This document shows, piece by piece, positions 48,390 through 60,595 of a stretch of DNA of 64,000 nucleotides. Position 1 is the stretch's first letter; the number at the start of each line of letters is the position of its first letter. The notes beneath the pieces are model-generated. The model was not told where the DNA came from. It ran no database searches and saw nothing but the letters and a program-made list of their open reading frames with translations. The translations under genes were made by a program, and so were the position numbers. The stretch is from Monilinia fructicola. Its lineage: Eukaryota; Ascomycota; Leotiomycetes; Helotiales; Sclerotiniaceae. The DNA lies in NCBI GenBank assembly GCA_008692225.1, contig VICG01000006.1, forward strand, positions 1,183,501 to 1,247,500. Direction: 5' to 3'.

Positions 48390-48438
48390 GGATGGGGATG
48401 GGGATGGGGATGGGGATGGGGATGGGGATGGGGATGGG
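48390..48438. repeat. (GATGGG)n microsatellite
   Basis: Eight GATGGG hexamers, then a short TTGGGGTG triplication. G-rich strand runs of three to four G at regular spacing could form a G-quadruplex. Confidence 0.95.
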
Positions 48439-51400
48439 CTGTTGGGGTGTTGGGGTGTTGGGGTGTAGCCTGGGTAACCTTGGAATGCTGTGTTGGTTTG
48501 TATTGTATTTGTTGGTGGGTTTTGGAGTTTGGGGGGGTGGGATGTGGTGGGATGGGAGACGATATATGTTATTACTTTTATTATTATTATCATCGTAAAA
48601 TTGGTAAATATCACGACTACTCAGTCAGTCATCAAGCAAATTTCATGCTTCGAAGTCAGGGCGAAGAGTTGATGGGGTTGGGATGGGCAAGGGGGGAATG
48701 AGGAGAAGGGTACGGGGATGGGGATGGTAAGTTGGATGGGCTGCGCTGGGAGAATGTAGATTATCGGGTGTGATTCTTGGGTGTGAGCTGTGTTTGAGGG
48801 GCTGCTTTGGGGAGTGGGAAGGGAGGGAGGGGGAGATGATTGGTTTGGAGGTTGGGGTGCGGTTGGGGGTAGAAGAACGGGAGGGAGGAAGGATGGATGG
48901 TTGTTGGGGGGTGTGCATGTGTTGTTTTGGGATGGGGGGGGGGGGTAAGGAGAGGGAGGAGGAGATAGTGAGGGAATTTGGATAAATGGGTTCAAACGTG
49001 AGATACAGAGGAGTAGCGGAGAAGACAAGCATCGGAGGGAAATTTCACGATACCAAAGAAAGTGCGCAATGATAAACACCAACGCGGAATATAATTCACC
49101 GCACCCTCAACACCCAAGTCAATCCCCCCCCCTTTGACACTTGTGTCTAAGCGAGGCGTGCTCGCGCACGCACGTTCATGGAAAGAAAACAGCTTGGCAC
49201 GAGGTCAGCAGGAAACAATCCACGCACCCCAGCCCCCAACATCATCTCCACCACGAACAATCCCCAGCATCGGGATTCCGAGATGTCGACATGGGAATCG
49301 AGATTTCGCGATCGAGAGCACACGCGTAGTGCGCGCGAGACGCCATCACAACCGGCAATCCTCCATCATTCCCGCCCGGACGTTTGCAAACACGGTCGGG
49401 TCGCTCCTGTCGTCGGCGCCTTTTTCGGTCCCTGATGTCGTTCTCAGAGTCGCCGACGTTTGTGGCAGGTTCGTCGCGTGCAGGCGCCGCGCGTGGTGCG
49501 ATGCGTGGAGTCGTTCCGCACCGGAGCGTCGCCGGACATGCTGCGCACCCATGGCGTATCGTTTTCGGGGGGTCATTTGTTACAAGGGTTTGATGCATGC
49601 TCACGTGACGGATCATGATAATGCGGATGGCAGAACACGAGACGGGAATGTCACTCGAGATTCTATTTCCGCCGCGATGATCGCGCTTGGGAACGGGTGT
49701 TGTGGGGAGTGGGTGAAGGTGTCGTGGAAGGATATTCGAAGGGAATGTTTGGAATCGGTGGTGGAAAGGTAGGTTGGTAGTATCTTGCCCTCGTTTTTTG
49801 CATCCTGTAGATATCACAAGGAGGCAATTGTAATTGAGAAGTCATCAAAGACGAGGTAATATCTCACATGCTCAACCCGCAAGGATTCCCATCATGATAC
49901 TCATAAAGTGGAATCAAAGATCCGGATCAAAGTTCACAGAAGATCCTTCGCCAGCGAGGTATCATGGTGATGATAATGATGACCACTAGCTCAGAATGCT
50001 GGATAATGGTGCATCCAAGGTTGCAGGAAGGCTGGGTTATCTTGTAAGATCATTACTAAAAGATGTTGGGGAAAGAGAGAATGTATTGCGCTAGAATAGA
50101 GGGGATACAACGCACAGCTCTCTGTCTCAATCCATCAACATTATTTTCATTATTTTATTACCGTGCAATGGGGTATAGCATTTGCGGGATATTGCTAAGC
50201 CAGGCCTGAGTGGAAAACTATGAAGGGAATCCTACAACATTGTGTTTTTTCTTCATCGGCCTTAACTTTTGATTACTCAATGAGTAGATTTTGCTGTTGT
50301 TCTGTTAGAAACATCAAATTCTCAATATTCTTTTGGGTATAAGAGAATGTGAATCTCTACGAATGCCGAATCCTACAGAGCGTAGTTACGGTAGATGATA
50401 TCAGCTATCTAGCTATCCTCCAAGAACCCTGAAACGAGAATCGATGAGGCTGACAATACGTGCACGTAAATTTCGAATATTCATACGGCAATAAGTCTAC
50501 CATGTTGGAGCGACGGAGAGAAGTACGCAGCCATCCACCAATCGTAACGGTAAACCTAAAAGCCTTCCCCATACCCGTGGAGGCGGAACAGAAAAGCCGG
50601 CGGCAACATAAGATCTTACCTTCTGCAACAGAACACATGTAACCAGAAGACTGGGTGGGAGCTCGTATATTATATTCCCAGGACTAAATATAGAGGGACG
50701 AAGGAAGGAAAGAGGGAATTTGGGGGCTATATCAAGGCACTTTATGAGAAGGGGAGGTAATCGAAGATTGAGATGTGATGGGCTGTGAGAATCGAGTAAG
50801 GACACTGTAATTAGATCGAGGATGTGTAACGTATTGAACATTGAACTTTAAAATAGACAAGTGTAGGCATATTTTTTTAAGGTTGATTTTGATGAAGAGG
50901 AAATTCCTGGATTGTTGAGCAACGGACACAAGTATATGCATCAAGAATGGTTCGAAATATCTGGGCGGAAGATTTGCCTTTTAAGAGGAATCGTCTGTCT
51001 GCCTTGGTACTCGGCGAGACAAACACATTGTGGGCGGTCAATTCAACAGTGCGACCACATTGACATGACTGAGGAGTTTTTTCGCAACGGTGGAAAACGC
51101 TCGATACATGTTACACAGATGAGGTAAAACGTTCAAGTTGATAAGATCTTGCTTTTGTGCCCTACACTAATGTATGCAAAGCTTAGTAATATAGTACGAT
51201 CAGGTATGTCAGGGTTATGCTGAGTCTGCAACTGTATCTATGCCAGATCAGCGATTTCAAAGACCTCGTAAAATATAACCAATTAATGAGAATCCACTTT
51301 ATACCCCCTACCATAGAATCCAAGGTTCCACTACGTTTCATACTTGCCTTAAACCCTAACAAGGTAGCTAAGTAATATACAAACTTGAGACGCAAGAAAG

Positions 51401-51815
51401 AAAGAAAGAAAGAAAAACTTCAAATTTCTTTCTCAACTCAGATGGGTACAATGAAAATTGTGACTAAATATCATTGTATTGATGTAGCTTGCTGCCCTAA
51501 TAAGTTTGCATGCAAACAATGCTGACCATTACATCCATCGACAGTGGTAGCTGGGATGCAGTCTCAAGGACAAAACATGATAGAAGAAGAGCAAAAAAGG
51601 AAATCAACACCGATTAAAACTTCGAATTTGGTAAAATCATATATCAGCTAGAAAAATAAGGCTAGGCAAGGTGAACTTGAATCGTAATGCAGATAAGGCT
51701 CTGACATTGCGCAGAATACTGAGCTGACGTTCTTTGCGCATAAGCCTGAATCTGAAAGGGATTCTGACCAGTGGCACAAAAGGTCGATTATTATCCAGTG
51801 CCTCGGTAAAAACCT

Positions 51816-52512
51816 CTAGACCAAGTCAAAACTACTCATCGTGGTTTCTTGGCCACCGGGTAGACCGAGACGTATCCTTTCATCTCGAGATTCTTGCCGA
51901 GCCCATATTTCTGTGGTTGGAGAATAGGTCTGCAATAAATATTGTTCATTGCTGGATGCTTGTATGCCATTTTCTGTGGCTGGCATCTTTGTTGCATACT
52001 GAACGACCGGTGAATTGGTGAAAGGCTCATCTTTTGGGTCTTCCTCTATTGTAATGTATTTTTCATAGTGTGGCAACCTTAAACCATTATAAGGGATGTG
52101 TTCCAAATGAAAATAAAAAGATTGAGATGTTATTTCTTGACTTTGATCTTCAAATTGTGTCGAGCCATTTTCTGATGTATAGCTAACACTATGACGGGAG
52201 CCGGAATAGCTAGCCCTATCGCTAGTAAAGTATTCTGATTCTTGTGGTTGATGATCAGATGTAGATCCCTGTGAGTGAACTCTCGAGAGAAATTCTCTTG
52301 AGGAATGGTGAGTCTCTTCTCTTCGTGTAACAGCAGGCCTGCGAGGTTGAGTATGACTTGAATCACTATGGTAAGAGTGATGGTCATAATTTCTGCCAAT
52401 GCTTGTAAAAGTCAGTAAGATGGCCACAAAATGCTGCCAGTTGTGACACTACATACCTAGATGTAGTTCCTTCCCGAGCTTGCCTATGAGATGATCCAGA
52501 ATTTGATGACAT
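51816..52512 (-). CDS. hypothetical disordered Ser/Gln/Tyr-rich protein
   Basis: Family not recognised. Exons 52512-52457 and 52401-51816 are joined over a 55-bp intron with GTATGT donor, CTGAC branch point and ACAAG acceptor. They give about 213 residues starting MSSNSGSSHRQAREG. The protein is hydrophilic, rich in Ser, His, Tyr and Arg, with SYHSDSSHTQPRRP near the start and a somewhat more ordered end (FHLEHIPYNGLRLPHYEKY, then DERIRLGLPGGQ). No signal peptide or membrane helix. The clean intron and even codon use support a real gene; a role cannot be inferred. Confidence 0.6.
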
Positions 52513-55500
52513 ATTGTATAAGGCAAGATGTGGAATGAGATAGTTTTTGACTAAGATCTTCACGGAAACAGGAGCATCTGAGATAGAAGATTGATAGCCT
52601 TGGTCAAGGGCAGAAGCTGAAACCCAAGAAACACAAATCACACTGTGAACGAATGTACAAAGGAAAAAAGTAGAAGAGGAACCCAGAGACTTTATACATG
52701 ATCTTTAGAAGCCACAACAAATAAGTTTGAAAAAATCGAGAAAGTCGGTATCGTTCCCCATGGAATTCAGAATAAAATAGATGCATTACCCAGGGGAACG
52801 GGCCGAAAATATGACAACCTGTATGTAAGCATCTTAATCTTCAAACATGTGAAAAAATTTGAGAATAGAGGTTCTTGTACTGACGGCTCTACAAGAATTC
52901 ATAAAAACTTGCGAGGTTACAAAGTCATGTGAGCAACAAACAACTGGGACGCCATGGCTACCGGGAGATCGAGTCGGCTGGCGTTCCCGGGAGGGGGAAC
53001 AGATAGAGATTCATTTTTAGAAGCAAAGTTGACATGCCCAGGAGTAGTTCATGTAGCCAGGGGCATAATAAACGGGTAAGTGCTGATTCACTTGAAGATT
53101 TTCAGGGGAACATCGGCTATGCATCTCGACACACCATCTTGAGAGACAATAAGGATTGGCTTTATCTAGCTCTAGACTGTGCAAGACGATGTCTGCTGTA
53201 CACAAGCTACGAGACCAAGTATCCTTCTCCTGTATTCATTATGTAGTCCCATCCAGCAGCCAGTGAAGACAGATAATGAAAGCAACGCGTTTCAACCTGC
53301 TGTACTCGCAAACATTTATCGACCTAAGTCGACAGGTATAACCCTCGCTACCTCTCCTTTTATACTTTGATATCGAAGTATGTTTTTGGATTCCAGAGAG
53401 ATAAAGTGAGGCGGCGAAGATTTTGATATCAGATATCTATCTCATTGTATGGCCATGTTCAGACTTGTCATTGGTCGAAAAGAATAATCTGAAACGATAG
53501 CTATAGCATTATCTAAGATGCTAATTGAAAAAGCCTCAGTGATCTGAGAATATGCAGTTCATACGAGTTATCTTCATTCACTCGTATAACTCCTCGATTC
53601 AGTGGCGAATCTCTATTTTTTGACGTTTCACATATTTGGGGGAAGTTTGGGGGAGGCGCAGAAAGAGACTGCATATGATTCCACGGATGCATGAGATTAC
53701 CTAAGCAGCACCGATGATTCAAGGTTTTCCACTAAGACCTTTGAGGTTAGAGTATCGCTTATGTAATCAGGGAGTCCGCACATCAGTGGTCCTGGGTGTC
53801 TGTCTAACAGTCTCCAGCTTCCAAGGTAACATTGTCAATGTCAGTTGTCACAAGAATCAAAATCTTAACATTTTACTTTACATGTCTACCATATTCATGG
53901 CCCTATCATACGTTCTACTTATAAGATTTAAACCCTCGCGAGATACTACCTTACACAGTGTTACTCAAGCTTTAGTTCTACCGAATCTTGAAACAATGCG
54001 GGTGGTTGCAGAGGTAATAATCCTCCTGCCTGATGTCGAGATACTCGACGTCTACATAATGGTCTGTTTGTCATTACCTCTTTCCCAAACATCGAAGGCT
54101 TGAATATATGTAGCATGTCACAGAATCACGTTGTGACATATCTTTCTTAATCTTTCAATTGTGGTACATGACCACCCAAGGACAACCTCTGCACATCATG
54201 GGGATTTCTTATCGAATAAAACGAGGAACAGTTGCTTTTAATACTTGCTGCTCCAGTGAGTATTTCTTGAGCCTCATGCAATGTCCAAGTCGCACTGTAT
54301 AATGCACCAATTCTTCTGTTTGAAGCTATCTTATAAGTGATAGATATGCGGGCGCGGGGATGTTGTACAAAGCTTGGACACTACCAGAAAATACTTCCCT
54401 CCAGGCGAGGAGAATTATATAGAAGGGATTTCGTGACATCCATCGATTGGCTTCAAACGTTTTGAAGATTCGGATGAAAGTTTAGGATGTTTTTGGACAA
54501 TGAGATTTACCCTCGAGGAGGAAACATGCTCCATCTCCATACAATATTTTTGGGTTTATATGTGCTCTCAATTAGCTACCCGTGACAAGGACTCAAACTG
54601 CTTTCATCCAAGTGTTCCGCAATTTGGTTGGAGGTCTAATTCTTCCCTTACCACAACATAAGCCGGCTCCCACTCTACAAAGTTGCATTCGGCGCTGGTG
54701 CTATACCAAGGTTGTAGCACTCGGGTTATTATCCGTGCCTTAAAATTGTACTATGTCGGAGGAGACTGCAATGCGTGCACTCCTTCCTCCTTTTTTTGTA
54801 TATACTCCCAAGGGATGGAGTACTAGGAATGTACACCGGAAGTGTGCATTTGGTCGTTGGATCTTTTAAACAATAACTTCCACACGGCTACACGCGCTTC
54901 AAGTAGCATACCCACAAGAAGTATGCATCGAATACGCATCCTGCGCATGGTAATCTGAGTCCACAACATCTGCAGCATTCACATGCTAGAACACCATTTA
55001 CCGTAAGGCAAGATCATGCGCGGGAGGATTATATCGTCGAAATAGGCCCACAACATTTCATGTCTTACATGTCAAAAAATTTGAGCCCGGAGGCATCTCC
55101 GGAGTATTCGGCGTTCAGAATTGTAAATAGCATCTAGCAAACAAACAATAACTAGCGCTTTGCATAGAAATTTACACAGCATATCTCCTAATTCCCTTGG
55201 CATTGACAACGAAGTTTATCGTTGAACCGGATCTCTGCTACGCATACATGAATCTGTTTGACCACTCGCGCACTTTTCTAATAAATGTCTTCGCTTAAAA
55301 TTTCTCGAGTTTCTTCTTTCAACCATCCACATCATAAACGAACCTCAACCTAGGTCTCAATCTTGATTACATAACCCAAACTGTTGGCAAATTTCACTTT
55401 AGTTCTACTGCCAATCTGTGTTGTTTTTGTATTGTTCATTTCCTTGCAACAAAGAATACGAAGAAAGGAAAATAAACAACGGAGCAGGATTAATCGACCT

Positions 55501-56966
55501 CAGCCATATTCTTTGTTATCCCCGTGGATGTTCAAAAATCGATTCCACAAACAATGATCGAAATCTAAATTCGCCTGCAACACGGAGAATTCACTAACCA
55601 ATTCCTCAAATTACCAGAGCTAATACCCCAATATGGACCAACAATGCAAGCCGCTGGAAAGTAATATAAAAAGTAATGAAGAGAAGATGGGGTGTTTTAT
55701 TCTCAATATCCATACTATAGGGAATACGGGATGTTGATATTCCATGTATATACTGAGGATAAACTCGAAGCATACCTTCGGTATAAGTACAAACGAACCT
55801 TCAACAACAACACCCAACGATCCAAACCATCAGAAGAACCCATACGGGCTTTACACCTTACCCCTCGCTCACGCTTTGCCGAATTCTCTCTACTGTCTCG
55901 ACTCCATGAACCCACAAAACCCCATTTCATAGTCCCGAAAAGTACATCTAGATATCGAAAGGGATAGGTATAGCAAACAATACCCGATACCCAACCGCCG
56001 CGTCAAATCCCCCTCCTCATCACCATCACCATCACCATCACCACCCTTAATCAACAGCACCACTAAACTACAACTCCCAACACCATACCCAAAAACCACA
56101 AGCGAAATCCAGTATCCAACCTCGATTTCATTCTCTCCATCTTAGCCAAGCCACCACCCCATAACCATTAAGTGAAAATTGATGAAATGTAATAAAGCCA
56201 CGCTGGAGATTCTTTGTATCCTCATGTTTTTTTCCGCACTGCGCTTTCAGACTTATCTTAATACTTTCTGCTCCTGCACTTTATTTCACGACATGGATTG
56301 TTCGAAACATCAAATAGGGTTGATGATACGTAGACGTGCGTCTGCGCTGAGTTGAGCAAGGAACTTTATCGTATTTAATCTGCTAGGTATTCACATTAAT
56401 AGTTGAATATCTAAATCCTACATCTCCATGTAGCATCACGGCTCAGATGAAATGCGTAAAATCCAAAAACCTTTGCGGTTAGTTGATGAAAAAGGGGGGC
56501 TCTATCAGTTTTAATATTGAACAGCAAGATCTTGGGGTAGTGGTATCAATAATGACGGGTATTTGTTACATAGTAATTATAAGCAATATATCATTCGCTT
56601 TCACATATCCTTTCATCATTCACCAACCACCCCTCCTCCCCCCTTTACCACATTATCGCCTTATCAATCATAGAAACTCTGTATTGTTTTAGTATTTGTT
56701 TTCTATTTTGTATTTTTGAGATCCGATCGACGGATTCTTTAGCAGGAAAGTAAATCATGAAAACACTGTGTTCGTTAATGGTATAAAACCAATAATATTG
56801 TTACTCATGACAGTCATATAAAGCATATCACGTTACCTTGTACCGGGTATCAATACCTTCTTATACTTATTCCATCATATCATATCGCATAAATCGTTTA
56901 GTTCAGTGGTGTTAAAATCAATGACTTACAATTCCCATTTCACTCACTCTCTTATCTCCTCTTCCC
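52513..56966. other. 4.5 kb without a recognised gene
   Basis: Short frames only. A (CATCAC)n run at about 56015-56045 is the only clear repeat. A plus-strand frame of 129 codons at 53714-54103 contains one hydrophobic stretch but no family signature and no clean intron series, so it is not called. Confidence 0.45.
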
Positions 56967-58580
56967 CTAAATACTCATCGCACCGAGCTTCAAACTCACC
57001 ATCCCTCGTCCCTGGAAAACTCTCCCAGATATTCTCTTCCTCTTCTTTTCCTCTGCTACAAAGTCCCTCAACTTCAATTCCGGAACACTGCACCACTCCC
57101 ACATATCCAAACTCGGGCACCAGTCGCAAAACGTTTCCTGAATAGGTGTGTTTTGTACTGGGGAGATGGGAATGCGGAAGATGGTTGGAGGATTTCTGAC
57201 GCGCGTGTTGATATTGTGGTTGGAGCTGATGCGGTAGACTGAGTCAGTGGAAGGTGTGCGGGAGGCGAAAATGGGGCGAGCGTGTGGGGGTTCAGTATCT
57301 TCTGGATCAGATTGGTCATCTGATCCAGAGCCATCTAAGATTTGTGCTGCCGTAACCCAGCCCTTGCGGTCATCAGATTCGGCCGAGGAAACCGAAACAG
57401 TTGGTGGCAGTGGAGAAGATGAGATAGAAATTTCAGCTGCGTGAAACTTTGCTTCATCTGAATGGCTCCAGCTTTCTATCGATTCAACTGTTCGTTGTGA
57501 TGATGGCCGATTAAAATTTTTCGAACTTAAGGTTTTGGCTTCGGCAGCGACTGCACGTTCGATCGCGCGTTTGAGCTTTTCCTCAAGCTTCTCAACCTGG
57601 ACTGATTCTTTCTCAAACAACATCCTGAAGTGGTCTGCAGAGACTTTCTGACTTCTCGCAGATGCATGAACTGCTTGGATCTGTTCCTCGAGTTTTTGAA
57701 CAGTTTGAGTGAGCCTGATGTTGGCCTTGTGCTCAATTTCTGCATAAGTCTTCCAAGCGCGAGATTCATTTAGAGTGGCCTGTGATTCTCGGTTCGAGTT
57801 TAGCGGTGGTCTGATTTGAAGATGCGATTGCGCGGAAGGGTCGACTGTCTTTCCGTCCACAGTGGTGATCGTCAGTTCAGGAATCATGATGGTAAGACGT
57901 GGGGGTGAGCTTTTTTGAAGACACAACACTGGGGCTGGTGATGTTGCTTCCAACTCTGATGCTGGTGTCTGGACTGTCACCCGATGTGATTGTGTGCGTG
58001 CAGGTCGTGGCCCTGGGACTGCCGAAGTGCTCATCGGAAACCGCTCGTTGAGAGCTGAGAGTTCACTAAGTGGGTTTGAGCTGAGTGGGATGTATGATTC
58101 TCTTGCATCCACAATCAACTGACTGTTCCGGTGCAAATTCTCCGGTTTCCCGTCAACTATTTTCACGACATCAAAGGGTTCCGAGATAATTTGTCTGATT
58201 TTGTTTGATGTTCGTCCTCGGAGAGTCATGAGAGCAGCTCTGATTGGACTAGGCATCTTCCAAATGATTTTTCTCTTCATAGCCCCTATTTGACCTGTGT
58301 GCGGTCGACTTTGCATCGTTGCGGGAGAGCGACGTTCTGTGGAATGATCTTGAGACTTTTGGAGAATATTCTCGAGTGGCGATGCTGATCCAATGTGTCT
58401 GAAATTCCAGAGACTGAATTGGGGAGAAGCGTGTGAAGATTCTGGTGCAGGAGTTACGTATTCGGGGGCGGAGCTGCTTGTTGCTGGCGACGAAGATTGT
58501 CCAATTGAAGTATCGATTCTTAGTTCCTGTATTCCACACACACGTCTGATAACCCTTGGGTAATCTGATGCCTCGCTCAT
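56967..58580 (-). CDS. hypothetical 537-residue protein with central coiled coil
   Basis: Family not recognised. One uninterrupted exon from ATG 58580 (MSEASDYPRV). It has a Ser/Pro/Thr-rich N-terminal third, a short basic segment around RKIIWKMPSPIRAALMTLRG, then a beta-like piece IPELTITTVDGKTV. A coiled coil follows at about residues 280-350 (QTVQKLEEQIQAVHASARS, then EKLEEKLKRAIERAV), then an acidic Ser-rich linker. The last 60 residues are unlike the rest, with paired Cys/Trp: FCDWCPSLDMWEWC, followed by a basic end. The CxxC plus Trp cluster is the best handle for a homology search. No membrane helix. Existence is well supported by length; function unknown. Confidence 0.75.
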   Translation of the reverse strand: MSEASDYPRVIRRVCGIQELRIDTSIGQSSSPATSSSAPEYVTPAPESSHASPQFSLWNFRHIGSASPLENILQKSQDHSTERRSPATMQSRPHTGQIGAMKRKIIWKMPSPIRAALMTLRGRTSNKIRQIISEPFDVVKIVDGKPENLHRNSQLIVDARESYIPLSSNPLSELSALNERFPMSTSAVPGPRPARTQSHRVTVQTPASELEATSPAPVLCLQKSSPPRLTIMIPELTITTVDGKTVDPSAQSHLQIRPPLNSNRESQATLNESRAWKTYAEIEHKANIRLTQTVQKLEEQIQAVHASARSQKVSADHFRMLFEKESVQVEKLEEKLKRAIERAVAAEAKTLSSKNFNRPSSQRTVESIESWSHSDEAKFHAAEISISSSPLPPTVSVSSAESDDRKGWVTAAQILDGSGSDDQSDPEDTEPPHARPIFASRTPSTDSVYRISSNHNINTRVRNPPTIFRIPISPVQNTPIQETFCDWCPSLDMWEWCSVPELKLRDFVAEEKKRKRISGRVFQGRGMVSLKLGAMSI

Positions 58581-59108
58581 GATTTTGGTATGACCTACCT
58601 GGTGGTGAGGTGGTTGATCGAAAATCTTAGGAAACTAGAAGTGGTTGCTTACTGGGAGGGTGATAGTGGATGAATTCTCAAGCGTTTATGGTTGCGGATT
58701 GAGATGGATTCTAGAGAATAATACTAAGAACAAGTAGGAATGTTTTTTATACCTTCCACTGTTGGCATTGTCCTGTCGCTGTTGTAACGAATGAAATTAC
58801 CAATATTCTTTCGGTCGAAAAATTAAGGTTCAATCGAACAATGAACAAGGCAAACAAAGCCATTGTTCTAATAGTCGAGTTAATTGAAATTATGATGAAG
58901 GAAAAATAGGGATCATTTTTGATGTGTGGATTAAGAACTCCAAAAAGGAGACTGGTTCTATTGAAGTTATAGCGCAAAGAAACTCACATCTCAACTAGGT
59001 GTAAATTCCCCTCGTAGCTGTATTGTACAGCATTCAAACTGATTACAGTTAGTAGCAATAACGTTAGTTAAAAGAGCAAATGTGTATAGCAAGATCAGAT
59101 AAACCATA
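58581..59108. other. intergenic
   Basis: About 530 bp between the HEI10-like gene's 3' end and the start of the co-oriented hypothetical gene. No exon seen. Confidence 0.5.
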
Positions 59109-60595
59109 TCAATAGTAGTCGCCTCCACCTCGAGAAATTGATGGCGTGCCGAGTCCTGAATCACGACTGAACGGAAGATTTGAGCCAGGTCTTTGCGCTA
59201 CTATGGTAAGATTAGTGGGTGTTATAAAATATAAGAGAGATGACCATACCTGATCGAACACTTGGTCTAGAAAAGTTGGAAATGACAGATGTTTGTGGAT
59301 GTCCAACCTTTAGTCCTGCTCTCATGCCGTAACCAGTGAGCCCAGAATTCTGTCCACCATTTAAATTCAGACTTGACAATGGTGTCCGACGAGAATTAAC
59401 AGAATTAACTCGACCATGAGGTAAAGGTGTTCCAATCATCGGATTTTGTACACTGTTCATACCAATGCTTGCAGGAGGAAAGCTGTTAGTCATCAACGGC
59501 TGTCGATGAGAGGAAGGAGTAGCCTGAACTTGAGATTCTATTTTATTTGTAAGCAATTTATACCGATGCCTGATAGAGAGTAAATTTCTTCTTACGTCGC
59601 TGAAATCCTTCACTACCCCCTTGACCAATAGTATCCCAAGCGTTACTGTGCCTTCTCTGAGGCGGAGGTGGCATACCTTGGGTTTGAAGATTGCCAGTAT
59701 GATTTGTTCCACCAGTTTGTTGTTGATGTGCATAAAGTGATGGTTGTTGTGGTCTGTGGTCATCGGTGGCCATGTCGTCAGTAAAGCGATTCCCAGTAAC
59801 GGTCGCTTGTATGGTATCATCAACCGCATTCGAAGCAGCAGTCTGCACTTGACCCAACATACTTCTACGCTTCATTTTATCGTAGAGTTCCTGAGTCTGC
59901 AGTAATTTCTTACTCTTTTCTTTGAGATTGTGGTTGAGTTCTGCATTCTTTCGTCTCAAAGTATCCTGGTCCGTACTCATGCCTGTATCATTCATTAGTG
60001 ACTTGCTGAATATCTAGAATATCATATGGATATACCAATAATTTTGTTACGGAGATTGGATATTTCGTTGTTCGCATCATGAATAATCTTGTCCATTTGA
60101 GAATTCAGCGTTGAGTACTTGTCAGTCAAACTCTTAGCTAGGTACTCTTGGTAAACACTGAAAACCTGTCAGCAGATCTCAAGGCTGCAAAACAAGAATA
60201 CAAACATCTCTTGAGTTGTTTGATATGCCCAAAAGCTCAAGGCTCTTCCTGCGCACTCCATTATGATGCTCGGATTGAGTCCACTCAGCACGCTGGTCTT
60301 GTAGTCCTCGCTCGGGTTCAAGGTGGTAACAGCGACGTCATCAGGATTCGGTAGATGCATATCACATGCAGGACATGATGCTCTTCGATTATCCTGAATG
60401 CTAGTTGAAAGCTGGAATTGATTTGAACACTCGATGCAAAATACATGACTATTGGAGATAAGCAACAAGAAATTAGAACAAAAGTCCTAGAGAAACTGGA
60501 ATTGGAAGAACAACGAACCTGCAGGTAGTAACTACTGCACGATCATCCAGTTCTTTCCTGCACTTCAATGCATTGCATCTCAAGATAAACTCCAT
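59109..60595 (-). CDS. HEI10/CCNB1IP1-like RING E3 ligase (meiotic crossover factor)
   Basis: Zip3/HEI10-type ubiquitin or SUMO ligase that marks crossover sites on the synaptonemal complex. Six exons, 60595-60519, 60448-60206, 60157-60036, 59982-59596, 59537-59250 and 59200-59109, join in phase to 402 residues; introns are 46-71 bp. A C3HC4 RING is seen at C7, C12, C25, H27, C30, C33, C51 and C54, with the family opening MEFILRCNALKCRKEL. A coiled coil runs from about 110 to 190 (EYLAKSLTDKYSTLNSQMDK, then RKNAELNHNLKEKSKKLL). The tail is Gln/Asn/Ser/Gly-rich and disordered, ending RGGGDYY. Size and order match human CCNB1IP1 and Sordaria Hei10. Many exons and short introns favour meiosis-specific splicing control, which is inference. 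Confidence 0.9.

Larger units (their letters stand above)
47427..51815. other. 4.4 kb without a recognised gene
   Basis: Contains a dinucleotide tract, a GATGGG tract and GC-rich sequence at 48.7-49.8 kb where open frames exist on several strands at once, the signature of base composition, not coding. No motif or splice-linked series was recognised. Confidence 0.45.

Noticed and set aside
49134..49817. Overlapping frames of about 200 codons on both strands
   Set aside because: Several frames are open at once in GC-rich DNA; no motif, no preferred frame.
53714..54103. 129-codon plus frame with a hydrophobic stretch
   Set aside because: No signal peptide, conserved motif or intron partners; likely chance.
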